Below, one piece after another: positions 33,733 through 44,261 of a DNA stretch of 64,000 nucleotides; the stretch's first letter is position 1; every line of letters starts with the position of its first letter. Both the position numbers and the translations under genes were made by a program. The notes below the pieces were generated by a model. It was not told the origin of the DNA. It searched no databases and saw nothing but the letters and a program-made list of their open reading frames with translations. This stretch comes from Aporrectodea caliginosa (Eukaryota > Annelida > Clitellata > Crassiclitellata > Lumbricidae): the NCBI GenBank assembly GCA_020284085.1, contig JACEVL010000050.1, forward strand, positions 346,248-410,247. Direction: 5' to 3'.

Positions 33733-34164
33733 GGGGCCGTCCATAAATGACGTCACGCACCTAGGGGAGGGGGTCGAAAATTTGTGACTGTATGACATGG
33801 GGGAAAGGGGTCAGCGAAGTGTGACGTCACATCAGGTCTGTGTAATTAAATTTAACAATTAACAACAATTTAATTTTATAATAACAGCACTAATTTTGAG
33901 TATTAAAATTTTCAAAATTTTTTGTTTATTTTAATGTATGGGCACCATTATTAATAATTATTTAAATATTTGTCACCATCATTTTTTAAATACTTATTAC
34001 AATGACAATAAATGGGATTTGAAACCTGTTTTATTATCAAGTGGAAATTCGGTTTTGGGGAAGCTTTGTGACGTTATTTTGAATGAGGGGGTGTTACTTT
34101 TGTGACAAAGTGTGACAAGGGGAGGGGGTGCCGAAATAGCGTGACGTCATTTATGGACGGCCCC
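33733..34164 (+). mobile_element. MITE with 26-bp perfect inverted ends
   Basis: The 432-bp element begins GGGGCCGTCCATAAATGACG and its last 26 bases are the exact reverse complement of its first 26. The interior is AT-rich and non-coding (33840-34080). Flanks are ..ACATA and ATATAT.., compatible with a 2-3 bp target duplication (TA or ATA). Elements with this terminus are widespread in invertebrate genomes; I leave the superfamily open. Confidence 0.9.
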
Positions 34165-34194
34165 ATATATAGCGATTCAGTCATTCAGAGTAGG

Positions 34195-34790
34195 CTACTT
34201 ATATACAGAGCACTTTGTAGAAATAAGATCGACCATTTCTTCTTCTGGTTCTCTGCCTCTAGACAAGTTCAAATTCCACACGTCACTATTCCACACGATG
34301 TTGGGCCTCTTCTTTGAGCTTTCCATGTCCATCTGTCATCATCCAATCCAGCATCATCTGTCTTGGTCTTCGTCTTGTTCGCCTGTACTCCGTTTTTCCT
34401 TCGATGACCTTCTTAGCAGCTTGTTTCCACTCGGCTTGTGTCCAATCCTTTTCCTTTGTCTCTCTCTCATGTTGTGCGTATCAGATCTCTTTCTTCTGCA
34501 ATCGTTCTCATCACTTCATTTGTTGTATGTTCCGTCCAACTGATTTTGTGTTTTGGGGTGTATTATAGGCCTAATATTAAAAAGAACTAAAATAACAGCT
34601 TGATATGAGTGTTCAATTGTATACCAATGCACCTCCAAATATCAAAAGAGACCTAAAGCTTGTCCATGTCCGCATTTCGAAAACCTCTAGAACTCTCATT
34701 CTCCTCTTTTCTGATGGTCCATATCTCTGATCCGTACATCACCACCTCAGTGTTTTTATCATCAATTTATTCGGATTGCTGTTTATTTCC
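34195..34790 (-). pseudogene. RTE-type LINE, C-terminal ORF fragment, minus strand
   Basis: On the minus strand, bases 34790-34662 read VVMYGSEIWTIRKEEN (the YG.E.WT motif late in RTE-like ORFs). After an inserted 112-bp repeat (34549-34660) the sequence continues with ELIRT, QRQRKRIG-like and a basic RRTRRRPRQMMLDWM segment, then KLKEEAQHRVE. Frame changes are present. The element is split by the direct repeat, so that repeat arrived later. Confidence 0.72.
34549..34660 (+). repeat. About 112-bp direct repeat, copy 2, inside a LINE
   Basis: Almost identical to 33013-33124 and in the same orientation. It interrupts the LINE fragment 34195-34790. Confidence 0.85.
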
Positions 34791-35429
34791 CATCTCAGTA
34801 GTCCTCTCCTCCTCCTCCTTGAGATCGCTTCTTTTCCTAGTGCTATCCACGCACAATCAACAGTAATCCACCTGCCACCTATCGAATTCGTTTGCATAAC
34901 ATTGTTCCTGTGACTCGCAATCATTCATCGTATCTTGTCTACAATACAGAGTCTCTGTTATGTGCCCGAAGTCATGATTATTGTCTGTCGTAAACTGTTC
35001 ATCTCGAGTGAAGGAATTACCCAAATCTCGCATAAATCTATCCACGAGTCAGAAACACTGAACTGTGTTGCATTATGGAGAATCGCCTCGCTCTTCAAAC
35101 AGTGGGGATCTCCGGGCCCATAGAACGAGTATGCGCCGGGCTAACCCCAGTGAGAGGTCAGCAAGGCGACTGACACTTTGAGCCTGAGAACTGTAACAGA
35201 GGTAAATTTGGGTGTTGCAATAATTATAGCTATTCTTCTTTGTTAATCCAACGAGGGAGGACGATTTGACGTGACAGCTGCTATGTTTCATTCCTAGAAA
35301 GGGCGATTGGAATTATAGAAAGACAGTGGTCAGGTTTAGATAGAAGAGAAGGCGATTCCGACCTGAGCACAAATATTATATACGGTAACATAAGGTATGG
35401 CACCTATATAGGAGATTAGAGTAGTTTCA
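34791..35429. other. Intergenic, no gene seen
   Basis: No coding frame is supported. Mixed-composition DNA without recognised repeats. Confidence 0.45.
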
Positions 35430-35522
35430 GTTAAACAACACTGTCTTATAACAGAGATCATCGGAGTCGCCCTCCTTTATCCAGGCTTGGTACTGGCATA
35501 TCCAGAGTACAAACAGTGGCGG
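35430..35522 (+). repeat. Unclassified dispersed repeat X, copy 3
   Basis: GTTAAACAACACTGTCTTAT, GTCGCCCTCCTTTATCCAGG, CTTGGTACTGGCA and CAGTGGCGGAGTTT modules, as at 14268-14402 (reverse) and 24918-25018. Confidence 0.7.
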
Positions 35523-35548
35523 AGTTTAGGGGTTTAGAGGTCCATGCC

Positions 35549-35654
35549 TAAGTATATAATACACGGTGCGTGTATCTAAAGCGCGCGCATGCACCGGGTA
35601 TTATATACTTAGAGATTATATGTTATTGCGTAAGTATATAATACCCGGTGCGTG
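35549..35654. repeat. 24-bp motif in direct-inverted-direct arrangement
   Basis: TAAGTATATAATACACGGTG.. at 35549-35572 is inverted at 35588-35611 (CATGCACCGGGTATTATATA..) and direct again at 35631-35654. The first two can form a hairpin with a 15-base loop and the last two another. Confidence 0.85.
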
Positions 35655-35817
35655 TGCTTCAGGTAGAGAGAGGGCGGAGAGAAAGGGAGGGGAGATAGAG
35701 ACAGAGGGGCAGTTCACAGAGTTGAAACTCGATAGGTTTGCAAACTGTGCACAATGAGACCCGAAGATTACCATGGCCCAATATTTAGTTCTTTTGATAA
35801 TGGTAATGATGATCGCA

Positions 35818-35860
35818 AATTTATATAGCGCAATTTTCAGAGGCGCTCCCGACCTAACGC
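35818..35860 (-). mobile_element. CR1/SINE-type 3' tail remnant
   Basis: AAATTTATATAGCGCAATTT then CAGAGGCGCTCCCGACCTA, the reverse form of the GGGAGCGCCTCTGA..GCGCTATATAAAT tail. Confidence 0.6.
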
Positions 35861-35977
35861 AAAGAAAGCACGATCGAACGAAATGGTCTTCAAGCACGTC
35901 TTCAAGCCTTTGCGGACATAGGTGCTGCCCAGTGACGGATTTAGCCATAGGCTGGGGGCGCCCCTCCTGGTTTGCCG

Positions 35978-36332
35978 GTGTCACGAAATAGAGTATCCCC
36001 CATACATGAGCACCCCTTAGCGAAATGGAGTATTCGGTTTAATTTGCATTTTTGGCGGTTTCTAAGTGTATTCAGTCGTACTGTTTGGATTTATTGTACA
36101 CATAACATTTTTAAATTGCGTATCTTTAGTTTGTAAGTCGACCGGAAATCAATTTTCTTCGTTTTTGGTGATTTTGACTCGAAATTCGTCGAGGCTATCG
36201 TGATGCGTATGACGAAGGGGAATAGAATCGTTTATCCCCCCGGATACTCTAAACCGGTTTATTCCATCCGGGGGGATAAATTTATACATCCCCCGGATAG
36301 TCCTAGGACGGATACTCTATTTGGTGATACCG
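35978..36332 (+). mobile_element. MITE-like element with AAATAGAGTATCC ends
   Basis: GGTGTCACGAAATAGAGTAT near 35975 is matched in inverted form by ATACTCTATTTGGTGATACC near 36311-36330. The inside has GGATACTC/CCGGGGGAT short repeats. On both sides lie GCGCCCCTC-type sequence and GTGACGGATTTAGCC (35932) versus CCGCCCGTCA (36352), suggesting insertion into an older hAT-like repeat. Confidence 0.65.
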
Positions 36333-36352
36333 GCGCCCCTCAAGACCAGACC

Positions 36353-38290
36353 CGCCCGTCATGCTGGGCTGCCAGAACGAGCCACAGACATGGCCGAGGT
36401 TTTGCATTTTTCTTAACCTCAATAAACAATGCTCGTCACGATAGGTATACGTTCAACTGTGCTTCTTCAAGTATCGCTGTTCTATCTTAACTTAAAAAGG
36501 GGCCAGAGGGAGTAAAGAGACAGACAGTATCGATAGACAATGGAAGATTGGCATGACCCTTAACTGACCCGCACTCTCTGAGTGGGCAAAGTGTATCACT
36601 GTCATGATGTAGGCCAACAGTTCCATAATGCAACAGAATCACCAGCAGACAAAAAGCAGTCAATGAGTCATCCTCGATATGACATTCCTTCCTATATTGA
36701 AAGTTCAGAATTAAACCTATCCATCATCAAACATTCGGCATGTCATGCTACAAGAGCTGGTAGTACAGTAGGCTATAATTAAATTTCAAGTGCAGTAGGC
36801 ATCTATACCCAAATCACAGCGTTTTGGATAGGCCTATTTAACAAATTGCAATTATCTGCAAGTGGCTTTCGGATTGGCGATCCACATATTATTGGATTAT
36901 TGCTATGAAACGAAGACTACTTGGTATTAATAAAATCAATTAACGTTCTAGAAATAAATAACATTAACTTTAATTGTGATAAATTGGATATGATTAAAAA
37001 TTATATTTCGTGATGGCTGAAGCTACTAAACGCAAACCGCGGAAAAACAGATGACACCTGGGCGTCCTTAATCGATAAGTACTGTATGAAATATAGCTCA
37101 CTCTTTCTGTTGTGTCGGCTAAAGGAGAAAGAATTTTTGCAGATTGAAAATGATTAAAATTTACTCGCGATTGGCTTGTATACACCATGATAAATGAGCG
37201 CCTGTCTGGACTAGCATTATTATCGACCGAGAGAGATGATATTGGCTGAGAATATTGATTTAGAAGCAATTATCAATCGCTCTGCACTGATGAATAGAAG
37301 TCTCGTCGAAACCAATTCATGTAAATGCCTGATTATTCTGTAAAAACTTTTCGTCCTGGAACATTTCGTCGCTATGAAACAGCTTTATATAGAATAGTTA
37401 TATAGGCCTACTACAGTAACTGGCCTGCTACACCTGACATTATTTCAAATTTACATATAATGTCATTTAAAGTTAATTACCATATTTACTCTAGAAGTAG
37501 GGTAGAAAAAACTCTTGCCCCCACACAAGAAATCCTGGATCCGCCACTGGCGCTGTATTATCTTTTACACGATCACCATTTAAACGTTAAAATTTAGCGT
37601 GCAGATTAATTATATGTCTTTTAACTTTTCAGGGAATAAGATTAGAATTGAGTGAGGCTAATTTGTCCCCAATAACTTTAATTGTTTAACCTGGTGTGTA
37701 ACTGACTTGAGTAGCTCTAGTGGGCAGGCGTTGACCAGTAAAGACGACTGAGGGGCTACGGTGCTCGCAGCGGAAGCCAAAAAGGAGAGAAGTGCCACAG
37801 AGGAGCCGCACGACGAATTCCCAGTCCTCCCATCTTCACCGGCATTATCATTATCGTTGTCTATTTTTGATATTGTATTATTATTATGATTATTTGTTAT
37901 AATTCACAGTATAATTTACGGCTTTCCTTGTTTTGGCCATCCCTGCCTAGATGCATATGACTGTCTCTTACCGAAAGGTCTTGGCATAGGCGTAGGAGTA
38001 ATTTCAGTGGTGTTTGTTTAGCATTTTACCCCAGGCCTACTTGCCCGCAAAACAGGAAAGGCCGAAATTAGAGGGGGTAGCCTACCTATCGGCCTCGGTT
38101 CCATACCAAACATGACTGAAGTCTCACCTCTTCAACAATTCCTACCCCGAATCATCTGATCCGCCGCCTTACAATTCTCCACCTAAAATGACACCCGCCT
38201 TAGCAGCTACTCTGCCTCCTCTCTTGATCTGGATCTTATGGCAATCGAACTCGGACCTCCTTTTGACTGCCATTTGGACAACCCATTTGA
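36353..38290. other. Intergenic, no gene seen
   Basis: AT-rich, non-coding. A fragment ending GGATCCGCCACTGG at about 37538-37552 resembles a hAT-type end. Bases 37680-37900 form a G-rich non-repetitive block ending in (ATT)-like repeats. No supported coding frame. Confidence 0.5.
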
Positions 38291-38295
38291 ATCGA

Positions 38296-38400
38296 CGCAG
38301 CGCTCGTGAATAGGCTGGTGCCCTGTGCTTAGCTTTCAAGTGGCGCTTTATAAATTGGAAGTTTACGATTACGAATATGCTATTACGATTACGAATGAAG
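38296..38400 (+). mobile_element. LINE 3'-tail remnant with GATTACGAAT end
   Basis: GCAGCGCTCGTGAATAGGCT, CAAGTGGCGCTTTATAAATT and TTTACGATTACGAATATGCT. Same module as 11113-11255 and 27945-28030. Confidence 0.62.
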
Positions 38401-38431
38401 CGAAGGCCTGCAATCGAAGCACAGCTGTAGG

Positions 38432-38594
38432 CATGGGCGTATTTGGGGGGTGTATGGATTCAACCCCACCCGAAATAAGTTTCCAAAATGTTTTTACATG
38501 CAATATACCAAAAAACTGAACTTTTGCGGTCATTTCCAATGTAAACCCCCGAAATCTTAAACCCCTCCGAAAAATTTTTCTGGCTACGCCCATG
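38432..38594 (+). mobile_element. hAT-type MITE (CATGGGCGTA ends) with perfect TSD
   Basis: The 163-bp element starts CATGGGCGTATTTGGGGGG and ends CTGGCTACGCCCATG. The 8-bp duplication GCTGTAGG is perfect at 38424-38431 and 38595-38602. It is the best copy of the family whose decayed members lie in both palindrome arms (5594-5765, 12797-12968). A truncated relative starts near 39118. Confidence 0.92.
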
Positions 38595-38869
38595 GCTGTA
38601 GGCCGTGTCTAGCTTGTCGTAGGCTATCTTTTACAAATGTCTGTGCGGTAGTCAAGAAATATATATATATATTATATTAAGGATTAAAATATATATATTT
38701 AAAGGTCGTGGATACAGTCACGCTCAACGTGATCCTAATACCTGGGACTAGAATCACGCCCGCTACGCTATCGGTCAATGCTTGTCACATGATTTTGTGC
38801 ACGTGAAAGGAACCAGCCGTAAAACTCTCCGGAATGCAGTGGAAGATTGTTCACCATGTTTCCTAATAA

Positions 38870-38975
38870 CAAAACTAACCCTAACCCTGACTCTAACCGA
38901 CCCTCACTACGCATAATCTCACCCTAACCGAACCTCACGACGCATAACCTGACCCCAACCGACCCTCAAGATGTC
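38870..38975 (+). repeat. Telomere-like and CCGACCCTCA minisatellite
   Basis: AACTAACCCTAACCCTGACT is followed by about three diverged units with CTAACCGACCCTCA and CGACGCATAA. It looks like a short interstitial CCCTAA-like array of local origin. Confidence 0.65.
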
Positions 38976-39059
38976 CGCCATTTCAAATTCCAAGGGAAGT
39001 AAGCAAGTTAACGCTACATGCTTTGGCCAATAACGCGACGGGCGTGAATGTATACCATT

Positions 39060-39118
39060 CATTCATTCATTCTGGAAATTTACATAGCGCCCCTTCAAGA
39101 AATCTACTCAGAGGCGTG
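39060..39118 (-). mobile_element. CR1/SINE-type 3' tail remnant
   Basis: (CATT)n CTGGAAATTTACATAGCGCCCC, then TTCAAGAAATCTACTCAGAG: the reverse of the GAAT-ended hairpin tail. Confidence 0.68.
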
Positions 39119-39372
39119 GGCGTATTTGGGGGGTTATGGAACATTTCCACTGTGGTTCCGCTAACGCCCCTGGCGTGAACGGATCGACTACGATACCGGT
39201 ATTTAAAGGATTAAACGTATCCTGCAGAAACGTGTTCAGTCAACGCAGCGAGAGAACGTGGCACGTGAAAACGTGCCTCTGACGACGAGATACATGTGAG
39301 GCTATCGCTTCCATTTGAATGAATTGGATTGGTTCAGACAGTGTGGCGTTGTTCCGCTTCTGTCGTCCTAAA

Positions 39373-39568
39373 CAGTGAGCAGTGGCGTAACGAATGGGAG
39401 AGGGGGCAGAGGGGGCAACCGCCCCAGGTGCAGCACAAGGGGGCGCAAAACTGGCGTTCAGTGGTACACAGTACTATGACAAGACGATAAAAAGTCAACG
39501 AGGAAATTAACAGGGGCTTAGTCCTGAACTCTTGCCCCTGGGCGCTGAAATCATTCGTTACGCCACTG
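39373..39568 (+). mobile_element. hAT-type MITE (CAGTGGCGTAACGAA family), copy 1
   Basis: The inner left end CAGTGGCGTAACGAATG starts at 39380 and the right end ATTCGTTACGCCACTG closes at 39568. Flanks GTCCTAAA (39365-39372) and GTCCTAAG (39569-39576) fit an 8-bp target duplication if the extra CAGTGAG at 39373-39379 belongs to the element. The related sequence at 9440-9480 lacks it, giving an empty site. Confidence 0.82.
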
Positions 39569-39576
39569 GTCCTAAG

Positions 39577-40212
39577 TAGTCTTGCTGCACATTTGAGTAA
39601 TAAGCACAGGTCTATACCTATCATTCACTCAGCACGCTCGCAGTTAGCAAGTCAAGCCTGAGGACTCCATTAAGAAACACTTGCATCAGGTGCGATTCTC
39701 GATTCACTGTTTTCAGAAAAGGCGAGTTTCCTGCAGACAACTGTCAGCGTTTCACAAGCAAAGGTAAGTTAACTCACCATCTACTTTCTTTTTTCAGTTG
39801 GTTAAGAACAGAAATAAAGCCACTCAAAACGTGAATTTGTGGATAAAGTAGGCCTAACAATTGTTTAAAAACATCTTTTAAGAAACGTTCAGAAACGCTA
39901 GTACATAGTCCTATGAACAGCGTAAAGAACACAACTGGCCTAGAGCGTTCTGATTTTACTTCTGATAAGAACGGTAACTCAGAGGAAGGAGGGAGAACAC
40001 AGCATGAAAACCACAATGTACGACTTAACTAGTTAACTATCCTGCATTTTTTTTTCATGCAAATGCTTTAAACTGTTAAAGTGATCGAGTAGTTAGGATT
40101 CGTTCCCAAGAAGTTAACACGAAGAAATGTGAATTTTAAGAAGAGATTAAAGCATAAATAAGGTTAGAAAATGCAATCGAATGCGTAAAGTAATTGTCGA
40201 ATGGCATAGAAT
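39577..40212 (+). repeat. Third copy of the palindrome inner-arm sequence
   Basis: Matches 11530-11830 in the same orientation and 8830-9480 in reverse: TTAAGTAGTCTTGC-like start, GCGAGTTTCCTGCAG.CAA, GGTAAGTTAACTCACCATCT, GGAGGGAGAACACA, AAACCACAATGTA and ACACGAAGAAATGTG. It shows that this sequence is dispersed and not unique to the palindrome. It includes part of the palindrome spacer. Confidence 0.82.
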
Positions 40213-41220
40213 GCTTCGTATACGGACATTTGAACGATAGTCAATTTAACGGACGACACTAGACAGGCGTACTTTAACAGGAGATAGGCTTAGTAGGAGA
40301 GCTCACAATAGAACAGGTGACAATTAACCGGGACTTTTATATTACTACCAAGGAACAAATCACAAGGTGCGGCGTTGTATACTATAATCGTATTTGTATT
40401 CGTTTATTTTGTAACCCAAGATTGCACGTTACAATTTACACTGAGGTGGCTCAACTTAATTAAGGTCACACAGGAGACCCAGAATGGGCCGGAGGTCCCG
40501 CTAACCAGGGCCACCTGAGAACAGTTTGTAATAAATGACATAGTGTGGCCAGCAGTAAATAAAATAACGAACTTATGTATAGCTTAACTATTAATTAACA
40601 AATACCTTATCTAATTATATCTAATTATACACCGTTCGGCAGTCGTCAATCTCTTTCAAATGACGACCAGCGTAGGCTATACTCTGTATAAGCTTACTCA
40701 CTAAGTGTATTTTGGCACTCTCATTGGTGTACACTGTGAGAGGCGCATTATACATTTTTAAATAGAATAGAATACAATTCTGAATGTTGAGCGGGACATT
40801 GTTTTAGTTAGCTGGAATTTTAGCGGAACGTTGTATTTGTAAAAATAATTTTTTAAATATCGAGAACTGAACGAACTCGTCACACGCGCAGTCGCCACCT
40901 ACTACAGAGCAGAAATTTTATGGTATTTACGCTGAATTACCTATTTGTTCAAAAACTTAATATCGAGCGTGGTACATGTTCAAGACTATACATGCTCAAT
41001 TGCTTTTAAGTTTTAATCACATTCCCGATATATTTTTCATCGTTCATCTGTTACTCGTTGAACTGTTCGGCCGTTCATTAACATCTAATGCTCTCTGAAC
41101 TGTTCACCGTTCATCAGTTACTCGTTGAACTGTTCGGCCGTTCAACAGTCTCAACGTTCATCTAATTGTACACCGTTCGGCAGTCGTCATTCTCGAGTCG
41201 CTCTTTCAAATGACGTTCGT
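40213..41220. other. Insertion within the third copy; internal direct repeats
   Basis: Relative to the palindrome arms this roughly 1 kb is extra. ACACCGTTCGGCAGTCGTCA followed by CTTTCAAATGACG occurs at about 40630-40665 and again at 41170-41215. GTTACTCGTTGAACTGTTCG occurs twice (41050, 41118). A LINE-like tail (GTGAGAGGCGCATTATACAT) is at about 40735. No coding frame. Confidence 0.6.
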
Positions 41221-41224
41221 TCAT

Positions 41225-41530
41225 ATTTTCATCCAATCGATAGCTAGACTTGAAACACGAAATGTGCGCGTTCGAGCATTCCCGACGACGTCAACACAGC
41301 ACGGCTGCGCTATTATGCAGCGCCGTGCCTTTTCTGTTGCTGGCCCTGCAATCTGGAATGAGCTCCCTGTGGATCTACGCCTAATGCATAGAGCCCTTGC
41401 GGCCACATTCTTCTCTAACCTCAAGACTGTTCTCTTCAGCCGGGGTTGAGTCGGGAGCGCTTCTGAGTAGATAATCTTGAAGGGACGCTATATAAGTCTA
41501 AATCTCTGAAATGAATGAATGAATGAATGT
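41225..41530 (+). pseudogene. CR1-type LINE, C-terminal fragment
   Basis: The + strand frame gives TRNVRVRAF, then RRAFSVAGPAIWNELPVDLR and SNLKTVLFSRG, then a stop. RAFS.AGP..WN.LP and LKT.LF are the conserved C-terminal motifs of CR1-like reverse transcriptase ORFs. The tail has the hairpin GGGAGCGCTTCTGAGTAG..GGGACGCTATATAAGT and (GAAT)n. 5'-truncated. Confidence 0.85.
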
Positions 41531-41640
41531 ATGCATCCATTTATGCATGTATTTATGTATGTATGTATGTACGCAATGCATGTATGTTTGTAGGCCTATG
41601 CGTGCGTGTGCATGTATACATGCATATTATGTGTGTGGTA
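41515..41640. repeat. TGTA/TGCA-rich microsatellite
   Basis: Follows the LINE tail; the same order (LINE-like piece, then TATG repeat) occurs in the palindrome arms. Confidence 0.8.
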
Positions 41641-42033
41641 GTTTGTCCCTCGCAAGAGCACAGGAAACTGGAAGGGCTTAATTTGGGTCATTGTAATTCT
41701 CCCTTGCCCGACCTTGCCTCTGAATGCGCGTCAATCGTTGATGGAAATAAGCTTCAGATTGGACTCTACATGTTTGCGCGTGACTGCCAGTTGAGACCTT
41801 CTTCAGCTGCGCGGCCATCACTCGAACCAGACGAACTTATAGAAAGTGTTTGAAATTCTAGCATTAACTGGTCTAAAGAGAGGCACGTCTAAGAGCTTCC
41901 AAAAGGTACTATAGAAGTTCCTAATTGCATGAATAAATGCCACATAATATAATTATGGACCTAAATTAAATTCTTAATGTATGACGAGCACCTCATTAAA
42001 CAAGAAGGTAGAAAACTAAGCCAAATATTATCT

Positions 42034-42331
42034 AAGAAGAAGAAGAAGAGCAAGAAGAAGAGCAGTCATTCAAGCAAACCCTGAGGCAGCCATGGGTATG
42101 AAGTGTTAGCGACTTCATTTTCTTAGCCTCTGCATATGAGGGCGGGTGGCTAGTCCTCTCACTCGCCGTCTCATCTTCCCACGACGGCGTATGGTCATTG
42201 TACTTATTTATTGCTGAGTTGGTTATGGGGCGCAAGTGAAGCAGAAACCTCGAACCAAATTTCTGCCCTGGTGGGGATTTGAACTCCTGTCGGTTGACAA
42301 TCCAGAAGGCTAACCACTACGCTAACGAGCA
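42034..42331 (-). mobile_element. tRNA-derived SINE (family A), minus copy
   Basis: On the minus strand: GCGTAGTGGTTAGCCTTCTG (A-box region), GGAGTTCAAATCCCCACCAG (B box), the body shared with 4565-4858, GAAGTCGCTAACACTTCATA and a (CTT)n tail at 42034-42060. Confidence 0.88.
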
Positions 42332-42807
42332 CAAATATCTTAACAGTGCTACAAGCACAATATCAAATGCACTGGCTACGGAAATGTTCGTAAACACTGT
42401 CAATGAAATTCCGATCATATAGATGTAGATAACATCGAACAAAGGCGAACAGATGAAGCGACACAAAAAATATTCGGCTATCACCGTAGCCTCTTAGCGT
42501 AGGCCTACTAAATTATTCTTTAATGTCTTCGGTTACCGTAGTTTACGTTGCACAATTATTTTAATGTCTTTAGGGCCGTACTTGACGCTGGTAAGTTTAC
42601 AGTCTATCAATGTCCATGATAATGGACATCAATCCAGCTTCATTTAAGAGAAATTGTTTCATCAATCGAACGTCTGTGTAAGCAAGAATTTATTGTAATC
42701 GATCCAACATCAGTTTATGCTTGAATAACCAAGAATTGCTTAAGTCAAAAATCTTCATCTTCAGCTTCTAATGAAGCAGAGATTTTAATCAATCTTACTT
42801 CTGAGCA

Positions 42808-42956
42808 CTTGTTATAGCGCCCCTTCAAGATTTCTTCATCGACTCCAGCTTCTAATCGAAGCAAAGAACATGAGCAATTGCGAGTGAAATCAATCATACG
42901 CGGCGGCTAGGTGTACCTGGAGGCTGCAAGGCAGAACATACCCCTAAACCACCGGG
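42808..42956 (-). mobile_element. tRNA-derived SINE (family B), minus copy, degraded
   Basis: Reverse of the family B order: TTATAGCGCCCCTTCAAGAT tail, GAGCAATTGCGAGTGAA body, CGCGGCGGCT, then the head CTGCAAGGCAGAACATACCC with CTAAACCACCG. The B-box segment is mostly lost. Confidence 0.75.
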
Positions 42957-43320
42957 GAGAGGAGATTATGGCGATAGTGGTGGCACTGGTGGTAATAATC
43001 AAGTTTCTATGGTCTAGTTTATTGTGGTGGTGTTGGTATGCTATGGCATGGTAGGAATTCAAATTTTCAATATTGTATAGGTTCTCTGAGCATAGCAAAG
43101 TATACAGGAGCATGCGAGCATAAGAGAATGCGCGCAGCCGTGCACAAGTTAATAAGTTTTGTGCAATAGACGTTATTGATTATACTTTCTCACGCTATGA
43201 ACGTCTCTTTCATATTTAATACGACCTCAGCTGCAGAGTTCAATTCATCATCAGCAAAGTTATTAAAGTGCAAGGCAAAGCCCATGACAGATTTTTAAAA
43301 CGGTACTTAAAAAATTGATT
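42957..43320 (+). repeat. Segmental duplication block, 5' flank of copy 2
   Basis: Matches 25200-25612: GGTGGCACTGGTGGT, TTTCTATGGT, CATATTTAATACGACCTC and CATGACAGAT. No gene. Confidence 0.8.
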
Positions 43321-43573
43321 GTTCTTTTGTCGGGAAACCCGGGGTCTTCTCAGTTCCTCTAAGTTGACGAGTGGTTCAGCGATCCAGGATGCCCGAAACC
43401 CCGGATTTCAACAAAGGGATTTCAACAAAGGAATCGTCATCGGTACGGCCGTCGTGGTATGTCGAGGGGCTTAACAGATTCAATTATGCAGGCACACCCG
43501 TAGAACACCGGGATCTCAACACAGGGATCGACAAACTTCAAATCGATCGCAACTTGACTGTTGATATCGCGAT

Positions 43574-43900
43574 AACTGCTTCGTTCTATAGCCGAGCAGG
43601 TTTTCTAGCGACATCTTCACGGATGGCTGGTCATATATATATGGTCCGTAGAACGACGTCATTTAGTCTTCACAAGTCGAGACTTGAAGGTCGATGCTTA
43701 GCTCAAATCTCAAGCCTCTCTTCTCCGACTTGTCTGTTTCATGCTGGTTGCTGTCTAACGACTGTGCATAAACAAAGATGATTCGAGGAGAAGTGCTTCC
43801 CCTTTCAATTGCCGAGCAGGTACCACTAGGGTAGCGACAGCTGTTCTAGGATGGCCTGGTCCGTAGAACGACGTCATGTAGTCTTCATCAGTCACGATGA
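43574..43900 (+). repeat. Local duplication around GGTCCGTAGAACGACGTCAT
   Basis: GCCGAGCAGGT, then GCGACA, GATGGC and GGTCCGTAGAACGACGTCAT followed by TAGTCTTCA occur at about 43590-43670 and again at 43810-43885. The 136-codon frame at 43371-43781 overlaps the first unit and I do not regard it as a gene. Confidence 0.65.
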
Positions 43901-44261
43901 TCCATGTATCTAATGCACCCGAAGTGTCCTATGTCCTAAAGACTTGTAAATTTACCTATCCTGCCAATGCATTAACAGGTGGCCAAAACCCAAAAATGAA
44001 ACCCGGCACCATTCAGCCAAAGGCGCTCCACAGGGCGTCGATCTATCGATCGGCCTAATGAAATTCTCAATGCGTTCAACTCCAAATCGTCACCAATACA
44101 GTTCTCTCGGTGTAAATAATTATACAGTACAATAATACAGATTTATTAAACTAAAACCGCTCCATTGGGTGTCGATTTGAAATATCATACTACAATGACT
44201 TCAAAGGTAATGACGATGAAATGACACCCTGAGGCAAAAGTTTAATCTCTCAAAACTATTC

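Noticed and set aside
43371..43781. 136-codon + strand frame
   Set aside because: It overlaps a locally duplicated non-coding unit and has no recognised domain.
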